From an uncultured Eubacteriales bacterium (GTDB lineage Bacteria; Bacillota; Clostridia; Christensenellales; CAG-138), in assembly GCA_900543475.1 (NCBI GenBank), contig UQRU01000001.1, positions 1 through 64,000 on the forward strand: a stretch of 64,000 bases of DNA. The letters run 5' to 3'. The position numbers were made by a program, and so were the translations under genes. Every line of letters starts with the position of its first letter. Position 1 is the stretch's first letter. Positions 1-6,866 of the stretch are shown here, in pieces. A model generated the notes under the pieces. That model was not told where the DNA came from, searched no databases, and was given only the letters and a program-made list of their open reading frames with translations.

Positions 1-530
1 TTGGAATCTCTCTGGGCCTGTCCTGTGTGGCGAGGGAAAAGAAATTTGGAACATCCGAATACCTGTTCACAAAGCCTGTGGAGCGGAAAACCATTGTTCT
101 GGCGAAGGTGATCGTTTCAGCAGTGAACCTGCTGGTGTTCGCCCTGTTCAGCGGCGTGTGCAATTATTTCACGATCGTTCTTCCTTTGGGCGGTCTGGAT
201 CAGCCGGGAGCGGTGCTTTCCACAACGATGGGAATGTTCTTTACCCAGCTTCTCTTTTTTGCCTTGGGTCTGCTGTTTGCCAGCCTTTTCAAATCTTATA
301 AGGCCGCGGTACGCGCCGGTACGGTTTTCGTATTGGCCGCCTATGTGTTGGCCTTTACTGCCGAGTACACAGGGAATCGTTTCTTGGATTATCTGACCCC
401 TCTGCGGTACTATGATGTGTATGAAGTAGCACTAAATGGCGTCTATCTTTCCTACATCGTCTTAACAGTACTCATTGTGGGCGCGTGTGTAATGGTTTCT
501 ACAAGGCGGTGGAAACTGCGTGAGTTGTAA
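1..530 (+). CDS. ABC-2 type transporter permease, C-terminal part (cut by window start)
   Basis: The reading frame is open from position 3 without a start and ends at 530, so only the last ~175 residues are present. The segment REKKFGTSEYLFTKPV, followed by several long hydrophobic stretches, is typical of ABC-2 family permeases, where the cytosolic loop precedes the core membrane helices. The product should sit in the membrane and pair with an ATPase encoded upstream, out of view. The substrate cannot be told; such cargo transporters on integrative elements are often peptide, bacteriocin or drug exporters. A GTG at 27 could be mistaken for a start, but the family homology continues upstream of it. 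Confidence 0.75.
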   Translation, partial: GISLGLSCVAREKKFGTSEYLFTKPVERKTIVLAKVIVSAVNLLVFALFSGVCNYFTIVLPLGGLDQPGAVLSTTMGMFFTQLLFFALGLLFASLFKSYKAAVRAGTVFVLAAYVLAFTAEYTGNRFLDYLTPLRYYDVYEVALNGVYLSYIVLTVLIVGACVMVSTRRWKLREL

Positions 531-575
531 ATGTAATTGTCCATAGATATTCTATTATCTGATGAAAAACAAAGA

Positions 576-683
576 ATGAAAAAAAACGAATGGCTATTAT
601 GCCCCAACTGCAACAACAAAACGAGAATTAAAATCTGTGATAATACTTTTGCTTTTAAGATAGAAAAGGAGACAAAACCATGA
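576..683 (+). CDS. Truncated cysteine-rich KTR-domain micro-protein
   Basis: A 35-residue frame begins MKKNEWLLCPNCNNKTRIKI. This matches the start of the cysteine-rich KTR proteins found on many Firmicutes mobile elements: a CPxC knuckle followed by N-K-T-R. The family normally continues with a second Cys-x-x-Cys pair, giving a small zinc-ribbon. Here the sequence diverges after about 24 residues and lacks the second pair. Its TGA stop overlaps the ATG of the radical SAM gene (ATGA), so translation of the two could be coupled. It may be a remnant that now serves mainly as a leader. Confidence 0.55.
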   Translation: MKKNEWLLCPNCNNKTRIKICDNTFAFKIEKETKP

Positions 684-2044
684 GTAATTCTATTAAAGAC
701 AGCGCACAGGCTTTCGCCGTCAATCAAGTGCTGAAATATGTTGACAGCAATCCGCAGGAAGCATTCCCCAAGTTGTTAGATTGGGCGGATAAGTTCGATA
801 AGGATAACCTCTATCTCACACAGCGCCAGCAAATCCGTAAGGTGATGGAGCAGCCTGACAGCAACTGGATGCGCCTGATCAACAGCCTTTGGACGGACAT
901 TGATTCTGAAGTCCGCAAAGTGTTCTTCCGCAATTTTATTGTCAATGCATCTCTCTTAGGCAGCCGCAAGCAGGTGGCTAATCGTGAAAAGTACGGCTGC
1001 AATATCCCCTGGGCAATCCTGATGGACCCCACTTCCGCCTGCAACCTTCATTGCACCGGCTGTTGGGCGGCAGAATACGGTAATAAGCTGAATCTGAGCT
1101 ATGAGGAACTGGATGACATCATCAATCAGGCCAATGAACTGGGAACCTATATGTTCCTCTACACCGGCGGTGAACCTATGGTACGCAAGAACGATCTGCT
1201 CCGCCTGTGTGAAGCGCATCCTGACTGCGTATTCTCTGCCTTTACCAACGGTACCCTTATCGATGAGAAGTTTGCCGATGAGATGCTGCGGGTGAAGAAC
1301 TTCTACCCGGCCATCAGCATTGAAGGCTTCGAGGAAGCTACTGATTTCCGCCGTGGCAAGGGTACTTATCAGGCTACTATGCGGGCGATGAAGATTCTGA
1401 AAGAAAAGAAGCTGCCTTTCGGCGTATCTGGGTGCTATACCAGCAAGAACATCGACTCCATCAGCTCGGATGAGTTCTTCGATCATCTGGTGGAGTGCGG
1501 TGCGAAGTTCGCATGGTTCTTCCACTATATGCCTGTGGGCAACGATTCCGCTGTGGAGCTGCTCCCGTCTCCTGACCAGCGTGAAAAGATGTATAACCGC
1601 ATCTGCGAATACCGTAGCACAAAGCCTATTTTCACAATTGACTTTCAGAATGATGCGAAATTTGTAAACGGCTGTATTGCTGGTGGCCGCAACTATCTGC
1701 ATATCAATGCCAATGGTGACATTGAGCCTTGCGCTTTTATCCATTACTCTGACTCCAACATCCGTGAAAAGACCCTGCTGGAAGCATATCAGTCTCCGCT
1801 GTTTATGGCCTATCACGACGGTCAGCCCTTTAATGATAATATGTTCCAGCCGTGTCCTATGCTGGAAAATCCTGAATGTCTGCGTAGCATGGTAAAGAAA
1901 TCCGGTGCCCATTCTACCGAGTATCAGTCCCCGGAAAGTGTTGACCATCTGTGTGATAAGACTACACTTTATGCAGAAACCTGGAAGCCGAAGGCCGATG
2001 AGCTGTGGGCTGCTTGTCAGGGCTGTAGTGGGTGTAAGAAGTGA
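680..2044 (+). CDS. Radical SAM protein with C-terminal Cys-rich (SPASM-like) region
   Basis: The protein has 454 residues. The radical SAM [4Fe-4S] motif is C-N-L-H-C-T-G-C (Cys121, Cys125, Cys128), followed by a glycine-rich GGEP motif. The last ~120 residues contain several further cysteines (in GCIAGG, PCAFIH, PCPML, PECLRS) and the tail CQGCSGCKK, suggesting auxiliary Fe-S clusters as in SPASM/twitch proteins. About 110 residues precede the radical SAM core. The substrate is unknown. An AAAGGAG ribosome site precedes the ATG, which overlaps the KTR micro-gene; the stop overlaps degV. It is cargo of the mobile element. A peptide- or lipid-modifying enzyme is possible, but no precursor peptide gene is seen next to it. 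Confidence 0.85.
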   Translation: MSNSIKDSAQAFAVNQVLKYVDSNPQEAFPKLLDWADKFDKDNLYLTQRQQIRKVMEQPDSNWMRLINSLWTDIDSEVRKVFFRNFIVNASLLGSRKQVANREKYGCNIPWAILMDPTSACNLHCTGCWAAEYGNKLNLSYEELDDIINQANELGTYMFLYTGGEPMVRKNDLLRLCEAHPDCVFSAFTNGTLIDEKFADEMLRVKNFYPAISIEGFEEATDFRRGKGTYQATMRAMKILKEKKLPFGVSGCYTSKNIDSISSDEFFDHLVECGAKFAWFFHYMPVGNDSAVELLPSPDQREKMYNRICEYRSTKPIFTIDFQNDAKFVNGCIAGGRNYLHINANGDIEPCAFIHYSDSNIREKTLLEAYQSPLFMAYHDGQPFNDNMFQPCPMLENPECLRSMVKKSGAHSTEYQSPESVDHLCDKTTLYAETWKPKADELWAACQGCSGCKK

Positions 2045-2916
2045 TGGACGGCTATCAAATTTTCACAGATGCCACCTCAGATCTCGCACCGGAGTTAACC
2101 GCAGGTCTGCCATCTGTTGAAATGATTCCTATGAATGTTGAGATCGGCGGAACAGAATACTCATATGGTTCCCCGGAAGGAATCACAGCCAAGGAGTTCT
2201 ACCGCTTGCAAAGAGCTGGGAATTTTGCAACGACCTCACAAATCAACCCAACGATTTATTTTAAGCATTTTGAACCCTGTCTGCGACAGGGAACCGATAT
2301 TCTGTATCTCTGTTTTTCCTCTGGTCTGTCAGGTACATATCAGTCTGCGTTTTTAGCGGTTGAAGAACTACAGCAGGAATATCCGGAAAGAAGAATCATC
2401 TGCATTGATACGCTTGCTGCCGCAGTGGGTGAAGGGTTTTTAGTCAGAGAAGCTGCGAAAAAGCAGAGGGAAGGACTGTCTATTGATGAATTGGCTTCTT
2501 GGGTCATGGAACACCGATTAGAGGTATGTCATTGGTTTACGGTTGATACCTTTACCCATTTGAAACATGGCGGGCGGGTTTCAGGTGCCGCAGCCGCAAT
2601 GGGAACGGCTTTGCAGATCAAACCGTTGCTTCATGTGGACAGCGAAGGAAAGCTGCAAGCAGTGGAAAAACCTCGTGGAAGAAAAAAGGCTGTTACCACT
2701 CAGATTGCCCGAATGGAACAGGGCTGGAAACCTGAACTTGGTAAATCGATTCTGATAGGTCATGCCGATGACCCTGAAGCAGCAGATATGCTGAAAGAAA
2801 GGTTGTTGGAACAATTCCCGGATTCTGAGATTTGTATTGCTTATATTGGCCCTATCATCGGAGCACACACCGGTCCCGGCGCACTGGCATTGATTTACTG
2901 GGGAAATAATCGATGA
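2044..2916 (+). CDS. DegV family fatty-acid-binding protein
   Basis: The 290-residue protein starts with the DegV signature TDATSDL and contains the lipid-site regions SSGLSGTY, GRVSGAAAAMG and KPLLHV, ending near GPIIGAHTGPG. DegV proteins bind a fatty acid between two domains; some (FakB) present it to the fatty acid kinase FakA. No fakA is adjacent. The start is ATG at 2044, sharing one base with the stop of the radical SAM gene (TGATG), so the two are translationally coupled. An in-frame GTG at 2041 is less likely. The pairing suggests that the radical SAM enzyme acts on a lipid or acyl substrate, but that is inference. Confidence 0.9.
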   Translation: MDGYQIFTDATSDLAPELTAGLPSVEMIPMNVEIGGTEYSYGSPEGITAKEFYRLQRAGNFATTSQINPTIYFKHFEPCLRQGTDILYLCFSSGLSGTYQSAFLAVEELQQEYPERRIICIDTLAAAVGEGFLVREAAKKQREGLSIDELASWVMEHRLEVCHWFTVDTFTHLKHGGRVSGAAAAMGTALQIKPLLHVDSEGKLQAVEKPRGRKKAVTTQIARMEQGWKPELGKSILIGHADDPEAADMLKERLLEQFPDSEICIAYIGPIIGAHTGPGALALIYWGNNR

Positions 2917-3043
2917 CGGAGGATTTGTAGATACGCAAAAAAGCATTCTCCATCATAGAAAAATATAGTTTTGTTTAGAGCTGCCGGGTAACTTATGCTC
3001 GGCAGCTTTGAACTGTCTGCTAGAAGTAGTAGGAGGTGAACAT

Positions 3044-3730
3044 ATGGTTCCGCATGTATTGGGCGTAGGATACGCCTATAATGAATATGAGGTTACTGCT
3101 GGCCGATGGAAAGAATTTGAAATTGAATTTGACTATGCTGATAATATTAAACAAGCGGCCGCAATGCTGTCTTTTAAAGAATATATATGCGTAGCTATTT
3201 GCTCTGATGTGATTCCACAAGACGATTTGGATATCTTGAGACAAAAACGTGCGGTACCAATTATTGTTGTGCCACCTTCATATTCGGAGGAACAGCGGTA
3301 TGCATGTGTCCATTTTGGTGCTGCTCAATATTTACATACCTATAATCATCCTATGGTAGAAATGTTTTCAGAGAAAAATAGTATGAGAAATTGTTTGAAA
3401 ATACCAAAAGATAAAAGAAGACCGCTAACAATCATCACTGTGAAAGACTTGTCTTTCTGCTTAGAGTACAGGTCTGTAGAGATAGCTGGGGTATGCATTG
3501 ATTTGACCGAAAAAGAGTTTGATATTCTTGCGCTGCTAATTATGAATCAACGGCAAGTCTATACTTATGAAATGATAATGGATTCTGTTTGGCATGATGA
3601 TTTTTCGTTTTATTCACGCAATGCGATTTCAAGCCATATAAGTAATTTACGGAAAAAGTTAAAAAGTTCGGAAACTGCATCAGAACATATTAAAAGCATT
3701 CGAGGAATAGGCTACAAATTCGAAGTATAG
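3044..3730 (+). CDS. Winged-helix (OmpR/PhoB-type) transcriptional regulator with degenerate receiver-like N-terminus
   Basis: The C-terminal ~90 residues form a typical OmpR-type winged helix: LTEKEFDILALL, a recognition region ISSHISNLRKKL and the wing end IRGIGYKF. The N-terminal ~120 residues look like an alpha/beta domain but lack the acidic pair, phospho-Asp context and lysine of a working receiver, so phosphorylation is unlikely. The start at 3044 is chosen because AGGAGGTG lies 7 bases upstream; a frame opening at 3008 has no ribosome site. The gene stands alone, followed by a terminator, and may control the cargo or the element itself. No sensor kinase is adjacent. Confidence 0.8.
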   Translation: MVPHVLGVGYAYNEYEVTAGRWKEFEIEFDYADNIKQAAAMLSFKEYICVAICSDVIPQDDLDILRQKRAVPIIVVPPSYSEEQRYACVHFGAAQYLHTYNHPMVEMFSEKNSMRNCLKIPKDKRRPLTIITVKDLSFCLEYRSVEIAGVCIDLTEKEFDILALLIMNQRQVYTYEMIMDSVWHDDFSFYSRNAISSHISNLRKKLKSSETASEHIKSIRGIGYKFEV

Positions 3731-3897
3731 GTATTTCTTGTGCAAATCTTGTATAAATCTAAAGTAAATCTTGCTTTCTGTTCTATACCATAGCTCTCAA
3801 TAATGGCGAGCAGCTGTTAATTGAGTAATGGTTCAATGAAAACGCGGCTTGCTGAATAGCTGCCGCTTTATACTGCGTAGACAGAAAGGTTATTTAC

Positions 3898-3932
3898 AGC
3901 GGCATATAGGAGGATGCCGCTTTGTTTGTTTT
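3898..3932 (+). terminator. Rho-independent terminator after the winged-helix regulator
   Basis: AGCGGCAT (3898-3905) pairs with ATGCCGCT (3914-3921), with an 8-base loop, followed by the T-rich run TTGTTTGTTTT. Loop, stem and T-tract fit an intrinsic terminator on the plus strand. Confidence 0.65.
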
Positions 3933-4056
3933 AACCTTTTACAGTTCTCATAATCTTCACTTGCTAAAAAAAGTGTAGCTTCCCCTCCGGGGCAGTTCGG
4001 CAACCTGTCGGTATTATCGTTCTGCGCAAACCGGAATAATAATGATCTTTTTTGTT

Positions 4057-4091
4057 GCGCCAGTTTCCTGGAATGGGAGACTGGCGCTTTT
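4057..4091 (+). terminator. Terminator-like hairpin upstream of the sigma-like gene
   Basis: GCGCCAGT (4057-4064) pairs with ACTGGCGC (4080-4087), and the stem extends inward by several more pairs. TTTT follows. It would stop readthrough into the sigma-like gene or act as an attenuator for it. Confidence 0.6.
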
Positions 4092-4142
4092 GCTTGTCGT
4101 TTTTTGCCGAATGTCCCCAAACGGCCTCGATGCCGTTCCCCG

Positions 4143-4188
4143 CCTCCATTCGATTCACCCGCTAATCACCCGTGAATCGAAATGGAGG
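4143..4188 (+). promoter_or_regulatory. Ribosome-site-sequestering hairpin before the sigma-like gene
   Basis: CCTCCATT-CGATTCAC (4143-4158) is complementary to GTGAATCG-A-AATGGAGG (4172-4188): 16 base pairs with one bulged A and a 13-base loop. The 3' arm contains the Shine-Dalgarno GGAGG (4184-4188), with the ATG at 4195. If folded, the mRNA hides the ribosome site, which points to translational control of this gene. Confidence 0.7.
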
Positions 4189-4194
4189 TACATA

Positions 4195-4608
4195 ATGAAG
4201 AAAGTCAATCTTCGGGATCTGTATCCCGATGTTTATAAAACCGATGCCTTTTTGGAAGTAACCGATGAAGTACAAGCGGTGTTTCAGTCTGACGAGCGAG
4301 CTGAAGCAGCCTATGAGCGAAAAATGTATCGCTATAAGGCGCAGTACTCCCTGGACTGTGAGAATGGAATTGAAAATGCGGTCCTGCGAAAGCTGGAGAC
4401 GCCGGAGATGCTTCTGGAGGAAAAGCAGCTGCGCGAGCAGATTTACTCCGCCGTGATGGCTTTGCCGGAGAAACAGGCAAAAAGAATTTATGCTCGGTAC
4501 TATCTGGGGATGAGCGTAAATGAGATTGCCGGAGCCGAAGGTGTAGATCCGAGCCGTGTCCGTGACAGCATCCGGCGTGGGCTGAAACAGTTGGCAAAAA
4601 TTTTTTGA
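4195..4608 (+). CDS. Sigma-70-like (region 4) protein of the mobile element
   Basis: The 137-residue protein has a C-terminal sigma region-4-like helix-turn-helix: a segment LPEKQAKRIYARYYLGMSVN, then EIAGAEGVDPSRVRDSIRRG. The N-terminal half is charged and shows no clear region 2. Small proteins of this kind sit upstream of xis and int in Tn916-like elements, where they take part in regulating transfer and excision. The start at 4195 follows GGAGG at 4184-4188; an upstream frame from 4042 runs through the terminator and hairpin and is not used. It could be a DNA-binding regulator rather than a true sigma factor. Confidence 0.75.
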   Translation: MKKVNLRDLYPDVYKTDAFLEVTDEVQAVFQSDERAEAAYERKMYRYKAQYSLDCENGIENAVLRKLETPEMLLEEKQLREQIYSAVMALPEKQAKRIYARYYLGMSVNEIAGAEGVDPSRVRDSIRRGLKQLAKIF

Positions 4609-5181
4609 TAAAGTTTCATTTGAAGCGCCTGTTTTTTGCCCCTTTTGTCAGTGTTAATAGAAGGACAAGTTTTCCCCTTCGATGGTACTTTGACAATTGA
4701 ATAGACGGCATTTCTGGTACATAACCCATGTACGAGCGAATCAGGCGCGCCGCCAAGATGGACAGCCAAGGAGGTGATAAACAAGGCTGTTCCCAGCGAT
4801 CAACGCCAGCCTGAGACCCGGAGGTGGCACTTCGAGCGCGAGGACTCCATGGGGGCTTAAAGATACTTGTTCACACCCGCCCACGGACTTGAGGCGGAAC
4901 CCTGCGGCGCACGAGTAAAACGACGCTGCGGAGTTATGACATCCGCGCCAGCGGAGACCGGGAATGTCCCCATCGTCAGGGATGCGTGGCAAATGTGGCG
5001 AAAGCGAACTTCAAATTCAAGAGAGCTGCGTCCGGTTACCGTAAGCAACAACAGGTCATCATCCAGATGCAGTTTTCTTTTCAAAGTTAGATACCATGCG
5101 CTGGCAGTTTCGGCTGCCAGTGCATTCATGTGATTTTGAAAGCACGATGACAACCTTGACGGAATGGAGGGAATATGATTT
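4609..5181 (+). other. 573-base gap before the excisionase gene
   Basis: No supported protein gene. The middle part (about 4690-5060) is richer in GC than the flanking element genes and full of inverted repeats; it is listed separately as a candidate RNA. The gap ends with the ribosome site GGAGGG of the excisionase gene. Confidence 0.6.
4690..5060 (+). ncRNA. Candidate structured non-coding RNA of the mobile element
   Basis: Short frames exist in several phases, but none has a good start with a matching ribosome site and none resembles a protein family known to me. Structure visible by eye: CTGCGGCG (4902-4909) with CGCTGCGG (4924-4931), flanked by AAC/GTT (4898-4900 and 4933-4935); AGGCTG (4784-4789) with CAGCCT (4807-4812); and an alternative ACAGCC (4762-4767) with GGCTGT (4785-4790), which uses the same bases. 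The loop of the alternative hairpin holds AAGGAGGTGAT (4768-4778), a perfect match to the 16S anti-Shine-Dalgarno. The boundaries are approximate and the RNA assignment is inference. Confidence 0.35.
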
Positions 5182-5412
5182 ATGGAAAAACTGATTACAC
5201 GAAAAGAAGCTGCCAGAATCCTGGGAATCAGCATTGCGACCTTGGATGCGGCCCGTAACAACGGCTTGATTTCTTATGTTCAGTATGTGCAGAACGGTTG
5301 TGTATATTTTACTGATATGGGCCTTCAGGAGTATATCGCAAAATGCACCCACCGGGCAAAACCGATGGAAAAGAATGCGACTTACCGCAAGACCCGGAAC
5401 GCCGGAGCATGA
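5182..5412 (+). CDS. Excisionase-like helix-turn-helix protein
   Basis: The 76-residue protein begins MEKLITRKEAARILGISIAT, a MerR/AlpA-type helix-turn-helix typical of excisionases and of small DNA-binding proteins in integrative elements. It lies directly upstream of the integrase genes. Its role would be to bend DNA at the element ends and steer the integrase towards excision. GGAGGG at 5166-5171 precedes the ATG at 5182. Nothing in the sequence separates a true Xis from a related regulator. Confidence 0.7.
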   Translation: MEKLITRKEAARILGISIATLDAARNNGLISYVQYVQNGCVYFTDMGLQEYIAKCTHRAKPMEKNATYRKTRNAGA

Positions 5413-5495
5413 GCCAATCCGTATCCTTGCTGGAACTGAAGATCTCTGATAAAACAAAGATACAGCGCTGGAGATTATTTTAGGAGGTGACGGAA

Positions 5496-6710
5496 TTGGC
5501 AAAAAGGAAAATGATAATTCCTGAATATGGAACGGTTATAAAAAAAGGTGTCCTGTATTACAGAACAAGAATCAAAGATGCAGATGGAAAACTCGTTGCC
5601 CTTTATGCAAGAACGCCCGAAGAACTTTATAATAAGGAAACGATTGCGTTGGAGCAGATTGAGAACGCCACATTTCATCGAAAAACACCCACGGTTGCAG
5701 AGTATTGTGAGAAATGGCTGTTGATGCAGTCTGTTCATGTTCGTACCACGACTTTGACGGACTATACCTCAAAGGTACGGCGTCATATCATTGCGGAATT
5801 AGGTGATAAGCGGATGGGAGAGGTCAGCCTGGATGATATTCAGCTTGCACTTGTCTCTGTTTCAAAAAAATCTGCATCGGTATATAAGTCGGTCGTGATC
5901 CTGTATAAATCTATTTTCCGTGCAGCAAAGGAAAGCCGGATTATAGATAATAACCCGACGATCTATCTAACGACAAAGGGTGGCGGCGTTCCGCAGAAAG
6001 ATAAAGCGGCGCTGACAGACGAGCAGGTCGAGCGCTTATTGGATGCGGTGGAAGGACTGCCAACCTATGTGTTTGTGATGCTTGGATTGTACGCAGGCTT
6101 GCGGCGGGAAGAAATCCTCGCCCTGAAATGGGATTCGGTCTATCTTGATGGAAACTTTCCTTATTTAACAGTGCGGAGAGCATGGCATACAGAAAACAAC
6201 AGGCCGGTGATTCTGGAAGAATTAAAAACGAAGGCTGCCGAGCGAAATATTCCACTGCCGACCTGTTTGGCTGAGTGCCTGAAAGAGACAAAGGAAAATT
6301 CGACTTCGGAGTATGTGGTGCCGAACCGGGACGGCGATCCGCTGTCCTATACGCAGTTTAAGCGGCTGTGGCAGTATGTTGTCACCAGAACAGTCAAGGA
6401 ACGGTCCTACTACCGATATGAGGATGGAAAGCGGGTAAAGCATACGGTCACACCTGTTCTTGGAGAAAAGGCGGCGCATAACGGTAATGTTGTTTACAGC
6501 CTGGACTTTGAAGTAACACCGCATCAGTTGCGACACACCTACATCACGAATCTGATTCATTCGTCGGTAGACCCCAAAACGGTGCAATACCTGGCAGGCC
6601 ATGAAAGCAGCAAAATTACCATGGACATTTACGCAAAGGTCAAATACAACAGGCCGGATGAGCTGGTCAGAACGATGGGTAACGCATTTTCGCAATGGGA
6701 TTCAGTGTGA
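5496..6710 (+). CDS. Tyrosine site-specific recombinase (integrase), first copy
   Basis: The protein has 404 residues. It has an N-terminal AP2-like arm-binding domain (IIPEYGTVIKKGVLYYRTRI), a SAM-like core-binding domain (PTVAEYCEKWLLMQ) and a C-terminal catalytic domain. The catalytic residues visible are Arg203 in AGLRREE, the H-x-x-R box HQLRHTY, His in LAGHES and the nucleophile Tyr in MDIYAKV. The TTG at 5496 is preferred: AGGAGGTGA ends 7 bases upstream, and the start then matches that of the second integrase. A GTG at 5487 lies inside the ribosome site. It is a close paralogue of the next gene. Confidence 0.9.
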   Translation: MAKRKMIIPEYGTVIKKGVLYYRTRIKDADGKLVALYARTPEELYNKETIALEQIENATFHRKTPTVAEYCEKWLLMQSVHVRTTTLTDYTSKVRRHIIAELGDKRMGEVSLDDIQLALVSVSKKSASVYKSVVILYKSIFRAAKESRIIDNNPTIYLTTKGGGVPQKDKAALTDEQVERLLDAVEGLPTYVFVMLGLYAGLRREEILALKWDSVYLDGNFPYLTVRRAWHTENNRPVILEELKTKAAERNIPLPTCLAECLKETKENSTSEYVVPNRDGDPLSYTQFKRLWQYVVTRTVKERSYYRYEDGKRVKHTVTPVLGEKAAHNGNVVYSLDFEVTPHQLRHTYITNLIHSSVDPKTVQYLAGHESSKITMDIYAKVKYNRPDELVRTMGNAFSQWDSV

Positions 6711-6735
6711 GCATAAAATAACAAACGCGAAAACG

Positions 6736-6775
6736 AAGCAGGAGCGAGGCAAGGATGTCTCGCTCTTTGCTTTAC
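6736..6775 (+). terminator. Terminator between the two integrase genes
   Basis: AAGCA-g-GAGCGAG (6736-6748) pairs with CTCGCTC-tt-TGCTT (6759-6772), with a short T-rich tail. Downstream, CCGTATCT (6781-6788) and AGATACGG (6826-6833) form a wider inverted repeat upstream of the second integrase, possibly a protein-binding site. Confidence 0.6.
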
Positions 6776-6866
6776 ATAGGCCGTATCTTTGATTAAGTCT
6801 GTACTTTCTGATAAAAAGAGAGTGTAGATACGGAAACTGCACGTTATCAGGAAAGGAAGGTCAAAG

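Larger units (their letters stand above)
3731..4194 (+). other. Regulatory intergenic region between the regulator and the sigma-like gene
   Basis: No credible gene is seen in these 464 bases. They contain two terminator-like hairpins (3898-3932 and 4057-4091) and the long hairpin that covers the ribosome site of the next gene (4143-4188). Short minus-strand frames here have no ribosome site and overlap the hairpins. Confidence 0.6.

Noticed and set aside
3890-4158. Overlapping minus-strand short frames upstream of the sigma-like gene
   Set aside because: They run through two terminator-like hairpins and have no start signals.
4728-4814. 28-codon leader peptide frame in the candidate RNA
   Set aside because: The ATG has no ribosome site in front; the good ribosome-site sequence lies inside the frame rather than before it.
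4867-5133. 88-codon frame in the gap before the excisionase gene
   Set aside because: No ribosome site, sequence unlike known proteins, and it crosses the paired stems of the candidate RNA.
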